Assembly: GCA_029781075.1 (NCBI GenBank)
Contig: JAKOXJ010000038.1
Span: forward strand, 1-5,559
Source of the DNA: a bacterium
GTDB lineage: Bacteria; Patescibacteriota; Saccharimonadia; Saccharimonadales; HK-STAS-PATE-42
DNA length: 5,559 bases
Direction: 5' to 3'
Part shown: positions 1 to 5,495 of the stretch, piece after piece
Numbering within the stretch: position 1 is the first letter of the stretch
How the letters are laid out: every line of letters starts with the position of its first letter
The notes under the pieces: generated by a model
The model's database searches: none
What the model saw: the letters and a program-made list of their open reading frames with translations, nothing else
Told to the model about the DNA's origin: nothing
Program-made: the position numbers and the translations under genes

Positions 1-2874
1 GTCTACATACTTAACTTGTTCTACTTCGTCTGTGCCAGGCTCGGGATAGGTCGTTATGTAATCTTCTAGGGATGGATCTGTCATTAGGTGCAGGGCTCTA
101 AGTTTCGTTCCAAAATCTCTAAATCTTACGAATTCTTTGTCGTCTTTTGGTATTGGTACTCGTGGAAAGTCTATCTTTAAGAATTCTTTATACTTTTCTC
201 GGTAACTTGGCGAATGTAGTATTCCGTAAATGTAATCTAAAACATCTTCTGGCAAATACTCTGAATTCAAGTTTTTGCTAAGCTTAGCTAGTTCATACAT
301 GTCAAGATTTGAAGTTTTTGTTTTATCATCATGGTATGAGTAAAGCGGTGCTATAACTGTGGAGTCGGCTGCACTGTCCAGGATGTGCTCATCTGTAATA
401 ATATTTGTTACAAAGAAGTATCCACAGCTAAGTTGGCGGTTTAATCTAGAAAACACAAAAACTATATTCTTGGCTCCAGTTCTGAAGTTACGCATTACCT
501 GGTTACGTGGCCAGGCTGCAAAGCCGGATGACTTATTTGAATAATATGTGTAACGGGTATCGAATGGTCGATACATTATGCTAGATACTCTATCGCGTTC
601 TATGGCCCTGCCTATGTCAGACCTCATGCCGAAATAATTATGATTTCTCCCGTCTATAAGTTTGTATTTATTACGAAAGTCTTGTTCTGCTAGCTCTATT
701 AAATCACTAACTACTTGTTCGATTTGATCTGCTGTCCAAGTTATCTGCGTTGCGTCTGCCCCAGTACGGAAGCCACTGGATTTACTTATAAACAGATCAC
801 CGGTACTTATATACTTTTGGTATTCTTCATTTATAGAATCATTTTTTTTGATGAGGAAATAATTAGGGTTCAGGGCTTCTATATTGTTGAATTTAATCTT
901 GTTATCTATAAGCTTACTTAATTTAAGTTTGCGTTTTCCGTAGAGTTCGGCGTGGTGAATGCTACCGAGGCTGTTCTTCTTTTTGCCTTTTTTTCTGACA
1001 AAGATATTAATACTAACACCTTGCATAATGTCAAAGACATTTTGATCCGGGCTTCCATCCGGTGAAACTTCTTTCTTTTTGCTGTTTCCATGTAGATCTA
1101 AGATATAGATGTCGTCAAAGGTTTCGAGTAGATGCTTTCGCATTTGGCGGTGGGTTATGCCATCTATAAAAGAGTTGTTCGTAATCATGGCTACGACTCC
1201 TTCGCCATTCTTTTCAATTAAGTCTTCTGCGAACCGTATAAACTTAATGTAGTCATCGTCTAGGTTAATTTTTCGCTCATTAAGGTCTTTTTTATACTCT
1301 TTGATTAGGTTTTGTATATGTTCACTCTTGTTATTACTGCTTACAGAGTATGGTGGATTACCTATTACAACCATTATCGGTCGGTTGTGTTTGATTTCGG
1401 CTGCTTTGGTGCTTTCTTCTGTTACGGCTTCGGCTAGACCGTAGCTGAATAGATCTGGTTGACGTACTATGCCCTCTTCTAAAGTATTTGTGAGGTAAAC
1501 TCCAAGCCTTTGATTAAAGTCTTCTAGTCCTGTTTCTTGCAAAGTCATGCCGAGTTTAAGGTGGGCTATGGTGTATGGGGCCATCATCAGCTCAAAGCCA
1601 TGTAGCCTTGGGAGTAGGTCTCGTTCGGCGTAACTTGGCCAGCGTCCTTCTTGACCTTCGAAGCCTTTATAGATGAACTTAATAGTCTCGTTTAAGAAAG
1701 TAGCAGTTCCGACGGCAGGATCTAATATCTGAACTTTATGTATTTGGTTTTTGTAGCTTTTTCCTGATACATCTTTGGTAGTATGTTCGATTTTAGAAGT
1801 ATCGGCCAGCCCTTTTGTTAGGCCAAAATCTTCTTTAAGAATTCTATCTACCTGATTAATCATAAACTTAACAATCGGTATTGGCGTGTAGTATGCCCCC
1901 ATACGCTTTCGTTCTTCTGGGTCATATTCTCTTAGGAAGTCCTCATAAAAGTGAATGATTGGATCTTTTTCATCACCTTGACCATCACCAGATTCAATAA
2001 GTTTAAGGTGCTTCTTGATTAGATCTTTGACGTTGCTAACCTGGAATACCTCACAAAGTTCATCAACAATATAGCCTAATCTTTCATCAAACTCTGGGCC
2101 AGCAATATGGTCAAAGAATTTACGTAAGAATGGGTTAGATTTTGGCACAAGGTCTCTAGCTTCTTGGCGTGAGAATCCCTCTGGAGTTTTATCTTGATAT
2201 CGTGCAACAAATAAACCGTAGACAAGAGTTTGAGCGTACATATCGGCAAATTTTTCTTTAGAAAGATCGTGGACTAGAAGCTCTTTCATTATAGTGTACA
2301 TTTTATCGAGCTCTATACTTTGTATGTTCTCGTTGCTAAGATAGGCTTTTACGTCATCACGGATACGTCGGGCTTTGCCGCCCATGATCTCGGCAAGACG
2401 ACGCCCTGATCTAATCTCTTCTGGTGGCAATTCTAAAAATGCTTGCAGCTCTCTAAGTAATTCTTCAAAAACTTCTTGGTTTTGTTCTAGCCTGCCGTCT
2501 CTATACTCTGCCAGCACAATTGTCTTATACTTATTGCCATTTCGGAAAAACCTAAATTCTAAATAATCTGTTAGGAACAGGTTGGCATATCCGTGGTAGC
2601 GTTGCATCTGTTCTGTTCCCTCGGTTTTATCTAAACTTATTCCTATATCTTTTGCTTCTGCGTAACCTAGGATTAAGTCTTTGTTATCTCTACTAAGAAA
2701 AACAAAGTCTGGTGCTCCATGTTCACTATGCTTAGGCTCATTAACGGCATGAACTTTTTCAAAACTCATCATTAAACGCTCTAGCGCAGGGCGGTATGAA
2801 TGCTCTCTAGCATGTTGGTATTTGAGCTGATTCCCTACTTCATGAAGGTATTCTGTTATTGCTTCGGTATTCAT
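1..2874 (-). CDS. Type IIG / short Type ISP-like restriction-modification enzyme (nuclease-methyltransferase-specificity fusion), 3' end outside window
   Basis: An uninterrupted frame of 958 codons starts at ATG 2874-2872 and leaves the window at base 1. Residues 54-75 hold a PD-(D/E)XK nuclease core (PDF, D56; then AEAK, E73 and K75), followed by a QxxxY motif at 89-93 (QMQRY). Residues ~130-320 are a mostly helical linker. The N6-adenine methyltransferase follows: GAYYTP (326-331, motif X), LDPAVGTATFL (384-394, motif I, AdoMet binding), HGFEL (425-429) and catalytic NPPY (506-509, motif IV). That order is the gamma class. The C-terminal part carries YRPFDTRYTYY (768-778) and a GTKLRALHL stretch (922-930), which resemble the target-recognition domain of LlaBIII/LlaGI-type (Type ISP) enzymes. 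No Walker A or SF2 helicase is present, unlike full Type ISP proteins of ~1500 aa. Predicted role: cleaving unmodified foreign DNA while methylating adenine in host sites. Family members suggest roughly 100 residues are missing at the window edge. The ATG lies 11 bases after the pyrG stop, without a Shine-Dalgarno sequence. Confidence 0.93.
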   Translation of the reverse strand, partial: MNTEAITEYLHEVGNQLKYQHAREHSYRPALERLMMSFEKVHAVNEPKHSEHGAPDFVFLSRDNKDLILGYAEAKDIGISLDKTEGTEQMQRYHGYANLFLTDYLEFRFFRNGNKYKTIVLAEYRDGRLEQNQEVFEELLRELQAFLELPPEEIRSGRRLAEIMGGKARRIRDDVKAYLSNENIQSIELDKMYTIMKELLVHDLSKEKFADMYAQTLVYGLFVARYQDKTPEGFSRQEARDLVPKSNPFLRKFFDHIAGPEFDERLGYIVDELCEVFQVSNVKDLIKKHLKLIESGDGQGDEKDPIIHFYEDFLREYDPEERKRMGAYYTPIPIVKFMINQVDRILKEDFGLTKGLADTSKIEHTTKDVSGKSYKNQIHKVQILDPAVGTATFLNETIKFIYKGFEGQEGRWPSYAERDLLPRLHGFELMMAPYTIAHLKLGMTLQETGLEDFNQRLGVYLTNTLEEGIVRQPDLFSYGLAEAVTEESTKAAEIKHNRPIMVVIGNPPYSVSSNNKSEHIQNLIKEYKKDLNERKINLDDDYIKFIRFAEDLIEKNGEGVVAMITNNSFIDGITHRQMRKHLLETFDDIYILDLHGNSKKKEVSPDGSPDQNVFDIMQGVSINIFVRKKGKKKNSLGSIHHAELYGKRKLKLSKLIDNKIKFNNIEALNPNYFLIKKNDSINEEYQKYISTGDLFISKSSGFRTGADATQITWTADQIEQVVSDLIELAEQDFRNKYKLIDGRNHNYFGMRSDIGRAIERDRVSSIMYRPFDTRYTYYSNKSSGFAAWPRNQVMRNFRTGAKNIVFVFSRLNRQLSCGYFFVTNIITDEHILDSAADSTVIAPLYSYHDDKTKTSNLDMYELAKLSKNLNSEYLPEDVLDYIYGILHSPSYREKYKEFLKIDFPRVPIPKDDKEFVRFRDFGTKLRALHLMTDPSLEDYITTYPEPGTDEVEQVKYVD

Positions 2875-2884
2875 TTAGATACAG

Positions 2885-2890
2885 ATTATA
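2885..2890 (-). promoter_or_regulatory. Consensus -10 box (TATAAT) for the restriction-modification gene, overlapping the pyrG stop codon
   Basis: The minus strand reads a perfect TATAAT whose internal TAA is the pyrG stop codon (2888-2886). Ten bases separate it from the ATG at 2874. Initiation 6-7 bases after the box would give a 5' leader of only about 4-5 bases, in keeping with the absence of a ribosome binding site. The -35 match is poor (TTCAAT, TCAATG or CAATGG at spacings of 19, 18 or 17), so this may be a weak promoter, one needing an activator, or chance in A+T-rich DNA. Position and motif are seen; function is inferred. Confidence 0.5.
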
Positions 2891-4505
2891 CCACCGCTTG
2901 GATTAGGCCATTGAATAGGGCTTGGGGGTTTGTGGGGCGGGAGGTGAATTCGGGGTGGAATTGGGCGGCGATGTAGAAGGGGTGGTTTAGTTCTGGTGCG
3001 GCTTCGAGTATTTCTGGGAGGTTAGTTTGGGGGTTAGTTCCGGTAATTATTAAGCCGGCTTCTTCTAAATCTGTTAGGTATTTGGCGTTAACTTCGTAAC
3101 GATGACGGTGGCGTTCTTGAATTAGGTTATTTCCATAGAGCTTATAAGCTAGACTTCCCTCTTTTATCTCACAGTCGTAATTACCCAGTCTCATAGTTCC
3201 ACCAGTTAGTTCTTTACCCTTTTGATCTTCCATAGTTGTGACGACTGGGTCGGGAGTGTCAGAATCGAACTCGGTAGAGTTGGCTTTTGTTAAGCCAGCT
3301 CTTCTGGCTCCGGCAATTGCAGCAACCTGCATGCCTAAACATATACCTAAATATGGGATCTCATTTTCTAGCGCATAACTTGCTGCTAATATCTTTCCTT
3401 CGATACCTCTATTACCAAAGCCACCCGGTACCAAGAAGCCATCGACTTCTTTTGCTACGTCATCTAGTTTGAGCTCTCCACTTTCTACTTTTTCTGCTGA
3501 GATGTATTTTATCTTTACAATTACTCCATTATCCCAACCTGCACTTCTAAGAGCTTCTGTGACAGAAAAGTAACTATCTTCATTATCAACATATTTGACT
3601 ACCAAGCCAATACTAACGGACTTCTTTTTGGCTTCAGCCATTTTATCGGTTAGGTCTTCCCATTTTTTAATGTTGGCTTTTGAAGGTTTAAGATTGAGTC
3701 TACTTACGACGTAATCCCCAATACCTTGGAGCTCCAAACTGATTGGGACTTGGTAGATGCTTTCTGCATTAGGTAGCATGGCAATAGCTTCTTTAGAGAT
3801 ACCTCCAAAAAGGGCTAGTTTTTCTTTTAGCTTTGGTGGAGCAGGCTTTTCACTTCTGGTTAAGAGGAGCTCTGGGAAGATGCCAGAATTGCGGGCATCT
3901 CTTAGAGCATTTTGAGCTGGCTTGGTTTTAAATTCTTTTGAGGTCTCTAAATAAGGCAGATAAACGACGTGGGCGTATAGGGTATTTTCTCTACCAACAC
4001 TTAGGCCGATTTCTCGAATGGCTTCGGTAAAGGCCTGAGCTTCAATATCGCCCATGGTGCCACCTATCTCAACAATATGGATACCAAAACCTTTAGAGGC
4101 TTCTAAAATCTTTTGTTTCATAAGGTCCGTTACATGAGGGATATATTGGACGGTTTTACCACGGTACTTCCCTGCTCTCTCATTTTCTAGAACTTCTCTT
4201 AGCACTCGACCGCTCATCAGTGAGCTACTCTGAGTTAGATTTTGATCTAAAAATCTTTCGTAGTGGCCTAAATCTAAATCTGTTTCTGCTCCATCACTTG
4301 TGACAAAGCATTCGCCATGTTCGGCTGGGTTTAATGTTCCAGAATCTACATTAAGATAGGGGTCGCACTTTTGGATGTTCACGGAATAGCCTCGGGCTTT
4401 TAGTATTGAACCTAATGATGCGGCAGCAATGCCCTTGCCTACGCCGCTAATTACTCCACCAGTTACGAAGATAAATTTTGTTCCAACATCTTCTTTAAAG
4501 CCCAT
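2886..4505 (-). CDS. pyrG: CTP synthase (glutamine-hydrolysing)
   Basis: This cytosolic enzyme catalyses the last step of pyrimidine nucleotide synthesis: UTP + ATP + glutamine to CTP + ADP + Pi + glutamate. The 539-aa length is typical. Synthetase domain (about 1-275): P-loop GGVISGVGKGI (16-26), CDPYLNVDSGT (47-57), DLDLGHYERF (76-85) and EIGGTMGDIE (146-155) for ATP/Mg binding, and KTKPAQ (193-198) at the UTP/CTP site. Class I glutamine amidotransferase domain (about 295-539): oxyanion-loop PGGFGNRG (360-367), nucleophile C389 in GICLGMQ, GGTMRLG (435-441), HRHRYEVN (466-473) and catalytic H517/E519 in QFHPEF. The start is set by a strong Shine-Dalgarno 5 bases upstream and by the N-terminus matching the family. 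Unusual wording includes ISGVGKG for VSSLGKG, ECFVT for EVFVT and TKPAQNA for TKPTQHS; the chemistry should be intact. The downstream restriction gene is not functionally related. Confidence 0.99.
   Translation of the reverse strand: MGFKEDVGTKFIFVTGGVISGVGKGIAAASLGSILKARGYSVNIQKCDPYLNVDSGTLNPAEHGECFVTSDGAETDLDLGHYERFLDQNLTQSSSLMSGRVLREVLENERAGKYRGKTVQYIPHVTDLMKQKILEASKGFGIHIVEIGGTMGDIEAQAFTEAIREIGLSVGRENTLYAHVVYLPYLETSKEFKTKPAQNALRDARNSGIFPELLLTRSEKPAPPKLKEKLALFGGISKEAIAMLPNAESIYQVPISLELQGIGDYVVSRLNLKPSKANIKKWEDLTDKMAEAKKKSVSIGLVVKYVDNEDSYFSVTEALRSAGWDNGVIVKIKYISAEKVESGELKLDDVAKEVDGFLVPGGFGNRGIEGKILAASYALENEIPYLGICLGMQVAAIAGARRAGLTKANSTEFDSDTPDPVVTTMEDQKGKELTGGTMRLGNYDCEIKEGSLAYKLYGNNLIQERHRHRYEVNAKYLTDLEEAGLIITGTNPQTNLPEILEAAPELNHPFYIAAQFHPEFTSRPTNPQALFNGLIQAVV
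2900..3030 (-). terminator. Candidate Rho-utilisation (rut) region in the 3' end of pyrG
   Basis: A hand count of 2911-3000 gives 45 C and only 7 G in the minus-strand transcript (50% versus 8%). This C-over-G bubble is the classical feature of Rho loading sites, in otherwise A+T-rich DNA. No hairpin with a U-tract is visible around the pyrG stop, so Rho-dependent termination is the plausible way pyrG transcription ends before or within the restriction gene. The same bases encode the conserved C-terminal HPEF region, so part of the C-richness comes from Pro, His and Thr codons, but the C-ending synonymous choices also contribute. Confidence 0.35.
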
Positions 4506-4510
4506 TTATG

Positions 4511-4517
4511 ACCTCCT
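4511..4517 (-). promoter_or_regulatory. Strong Shine-Dalgarno site of pyrG
   Basis: The minus strand reads AGGAGGT, complementary to the 16S rRNA tail, and ends 5 bases before the ATG at 4505. It fixes the pyrG start. It is the only clear Shine-Dalgarno in the window; the other three visible starts lack one. Confidence 0.9.
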
Positions 4518-4576
4518 ATAAATCCTCTTTTAGTCACTTACTTCTTTAGCTAGTTACTATACAGAATATTTTTGCT

Positions 4577-4598
4577 TAAGGTTAGCCGTAAAGTTAGC
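4577..4598 (-). repeat. Near-tandem 10-base repeat with 12-base period
   Basis: On the minus strand GCTAACTTTA is followed by GCTAACCTTA (9 of 10 bases identical), with starts 12 bases apart. The pair lies 72-93 bases upstream of the pyrG ATG. It may be a protein binding site or simply chance. Confidence 0.4.
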
Positions 4599-4602
4599 AA
4601 CA
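4588..4602. repeat. 15-base exact repeat, copy 2
   Basis: This is identical to 4882-4896 and located downstream of the 76-aa stop codon, in the pyrG leader. It overlaps one unit of the near-tandem decamer repeat there. Confidence 0.7.
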
Positions 4603-4612
4603 AAAACGTATC

Positions 4613-4843
4613 CTAAGAAGTACCCTGAGAGTCTAAAGATCCTAGCCTTGATATTAGTTTTCCGAATGCTGATTGTACTTTGCAGATTTCTGCCACATCT
4701 TCAGTCGTTCTTTTTTCTGTAGGTAGAGGGATTAACCCGCTTTCTCCATCTATTATGTAATCGAAGCCTTCACCTGGTCTATTATCTGCTTTTTGTGTTA
4801 GATCTTTTAGTGTTGATGTGTCTAATGTATCGAATGTCGTCAT
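4613..4843 (-). CDS. Hypothetical protein, 76 aa
   Basis: Not recognised. The predicted product is small, hydrophilic and soluble, rich in Asp, Glu, Thr and Lys, with one cysteine (C54) and neither a signal peptide nor a membrane segment. A Thr/Asp-rich N-terminus (residues 1-20) is followed by a GFDYIIDGESGLIPLP segment (26-41) that could form a small beta hairpin. A probable helix (47-69, TEDVAEICKVQSAFGKLISR) comes next, then a Ser/Gly/Gln tail. It starts 31 bases after the 205-aa gene and has no Shine-Dalgarno. A promoter-like pair just upstream would give a leaderless message beginning at the ATG. Support is limited to the open frame, strand agreement and that promoter, so a chance frame cannot be excluded. 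Confidence 0.55.
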   Translation of the reverse strand: MTTFDTLDTSTLKDLTQKADNRPGEGFDYIIDGESGLIPLPTEKRTTEDVAEICKVQSAFGKLISRLGSLDSQGTS

Positions 4844-4849
4844 ACATAT

Positions 4850-4878
4850 ATTTTACTCGTTCTAATATATTTGGTTAA
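4850..4878 (-). promoter_or_regulatory. Candidate promoter for the 76-aa gene (TTAACC, 17-base spacer, TAAAAT), leaderless geometry
   Basis: The minus strand shows a -35-like TTAACC (4878-4873; 4 of 6 consensus), a 17-base spacer and a -10-like TAAAAT (4855-4850; 5 of 6). Only 6 bases lie between the -10 and the ATG at 4843, so the expected start point is the A of the ATG itself. The -35 overlaps the stop codon of the upstream 205-aa gene (4877-4875). The region is A+T-rich, so chance matches are possible. Confidence 0.45.
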
Positions 4879-5492
4879 GAAGTAAAGTTAGCAACAGCCA
4901 ATGACTCAATGAAAACTGCCGGTTCTGATAGTTCTGAGAGTGTGAAATTTGATTCTAGGTGTTCATATCGTGAAGCTAGAAGCTCTATGGCGAGTTGAGC
5001 TCCAAATTCAGCACCGTATAAAGCAAAGGTATTACCTGTGTCCCCATGAGTAATATGGTGACAGGATAGCCGTCTATTTAGGCCTGTTAGGGTGTGGTTA
5101 TCTACGAAGAAACTGTAGTCTGGACTATCTGCTTCAAAATCAGCAGGTATAGTATACGGAACTAGTTCCTCAAATCCCTGAACCAGTCTCATAGCGCAGT
5201 ATGCGCCAATAAAAACTATCAGACCATCCCTGAAGGCATCTCTAAACTCTCTTGGTGTTCCTTTTAGCTCTCTTGTTGTGGCAAACAATGTCCCAGACTG
5301 CTCAAGATCTAAGAAGCATATGCTTGATGACATTCGGACAATTTCCCAGAAATCCGGAAGATTGGCGAATATTTTTGGTAGTTGCTTGTCAACAAGTCGA
5401 TATAGATCATCCTCAGCTCTTACTAGTTCCCAGGCTTGGATTGTTTGGTCTGCAGGTAGCTCTGGGCCTACTCCAACTTTTACTCGAGGCAT
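4875..5492 (-). CDS. Hypothetical protein, 205 aa
   Basis: Not recognised. The frame is long, on the same strand as its neighbours, and has protein-like composition, so it is likely a real gene. The N-terminus (MPRVKVGVGPELPAD) is not a signal peptide. Residues ~20-60 look helical and mixed-charge, and 81-110 contain a charged helix followed by a short hydrophobic stretch (LIVFIGAYCAM, 91-101) too short for a confident membrane span. A Cys/His cluster, SCHHITHGD (143-151), could bind a metal, but no known site was matched. Residues 157-180 form a probable amphipathic helix. The ATG is preceded by TAA-CAT in the same frame, so the upstream gene's stop lies 3 bases away. No Shine-Dalgarno is visible, so translation may be coupled to the upstream gene. 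Another in-frame ATG occurs at codon 54, but the earlier start keeps the tight spacing. Confidence 0.75.
   Translation of the reverse strand: MPRVKVGVGPELPADQTIQAWELVRAEDDLYRLVDKQLPKIFANLPDFWEIVRMSSSICFLDLEQSGTLFATTRELKGTPREFRDAFRDGLIVFIGAYCAMRLVQGFEELVPYTIPADFEADSPDYSFFVDNHTLTGLNRRLSCHHITHGDTGNTFALYGAEFGAQLAIELLASRYEHLESNFTLSELSEPAVFIESLAVANFTS
4882..4896. repeat. 15-base exact repeat, copy 1 (other copy at 4588-4602)
   Basis: GTAAAGTTAGCAACA on the plus strand occurs identically at 4588-4602, 294 bases away. In each copy GGTTA stands 3-4 bases before it, so similarity extends over about 23 bases. This copy encodes the VANFT end of the 205-aa protein; the other lies between the 76-aa gene and pyrG. 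Confidence 0.7.
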
Positions 5493-5495
5493 ATG

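Larger units (their letters stand above)
4506..4612 (-). promoter_or_regulatory. pyrG leader with possible -10 box and near-tandem repeats
   Basis: This 107-base gap separates the 76-aa gene from pyrG. TATAGT at 4561-4556 (5 of 6 bases of the -10 consensus) would give a leader of about 45 bases, but no good -35 stands 16-18 bases upstream. An alternative is TTTACG, 18 bases, TATTCT slightly further up. Two near-identical decamers, GCTAACTTTA (4598-4589) and GCTAACCTTA (4586-4577), lie 12 bases apart, about one helical turn, just upstream of these boxes; they could be an operator. No CTP-sensing attenuator hairpin was identified. The promoter assignment is tentative. Confidence 0.3.

Noticed and set aside
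359..921. Plus-strand open frames at 359-544 and 715-921
   Set aside because: They lie wholly opposite the continuous restriction-modification frame, are short, and have composition unlike real proteins; they are antisense shadows.
2375..2566. Plus-strand frame of 63 codons, Ser-rich
   Set aside because: Antisense to the conserved linker of the restriction-modification enzyme, with no ribosome binding site or recognisable motif.
1..2874. BREX PglX or DISARM methyltransferase
   Set aside because: The NPPY methyltransferase is shared, but the N-terminal nuclease core and the ISP-like C-terminus fit a stand-alone restriction-modification enzyme, and no BREX or DISARM partner gene is visible.
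3287..3472. Plus-strand frame of 61 codons, Leu-rich
   Set aside because: Antisense to the glutaminase domain of pyrG; its Leu-rich character follows from the opposite-strand codons.
4557..4722. Minus-strand frame reading VFVANFTANLKQKYSV near its end, out of frame with the 76-aa gene
   Set aside because: No start codon supports it as a separate gene, and its similarity to the 205-aa C-terminus is limited to the repeat; kept only as part of the repeat finding.
4844..4874. Inverted repeat ATATATT/AATATAT as an intrinsic terminator after the 205-aa gene
   Set aside because: The 7-base stem is entirely A/T with an 11-base loop and no following U-tract, so it would not form a stable terminator; promoter elements explain the A/T run better.
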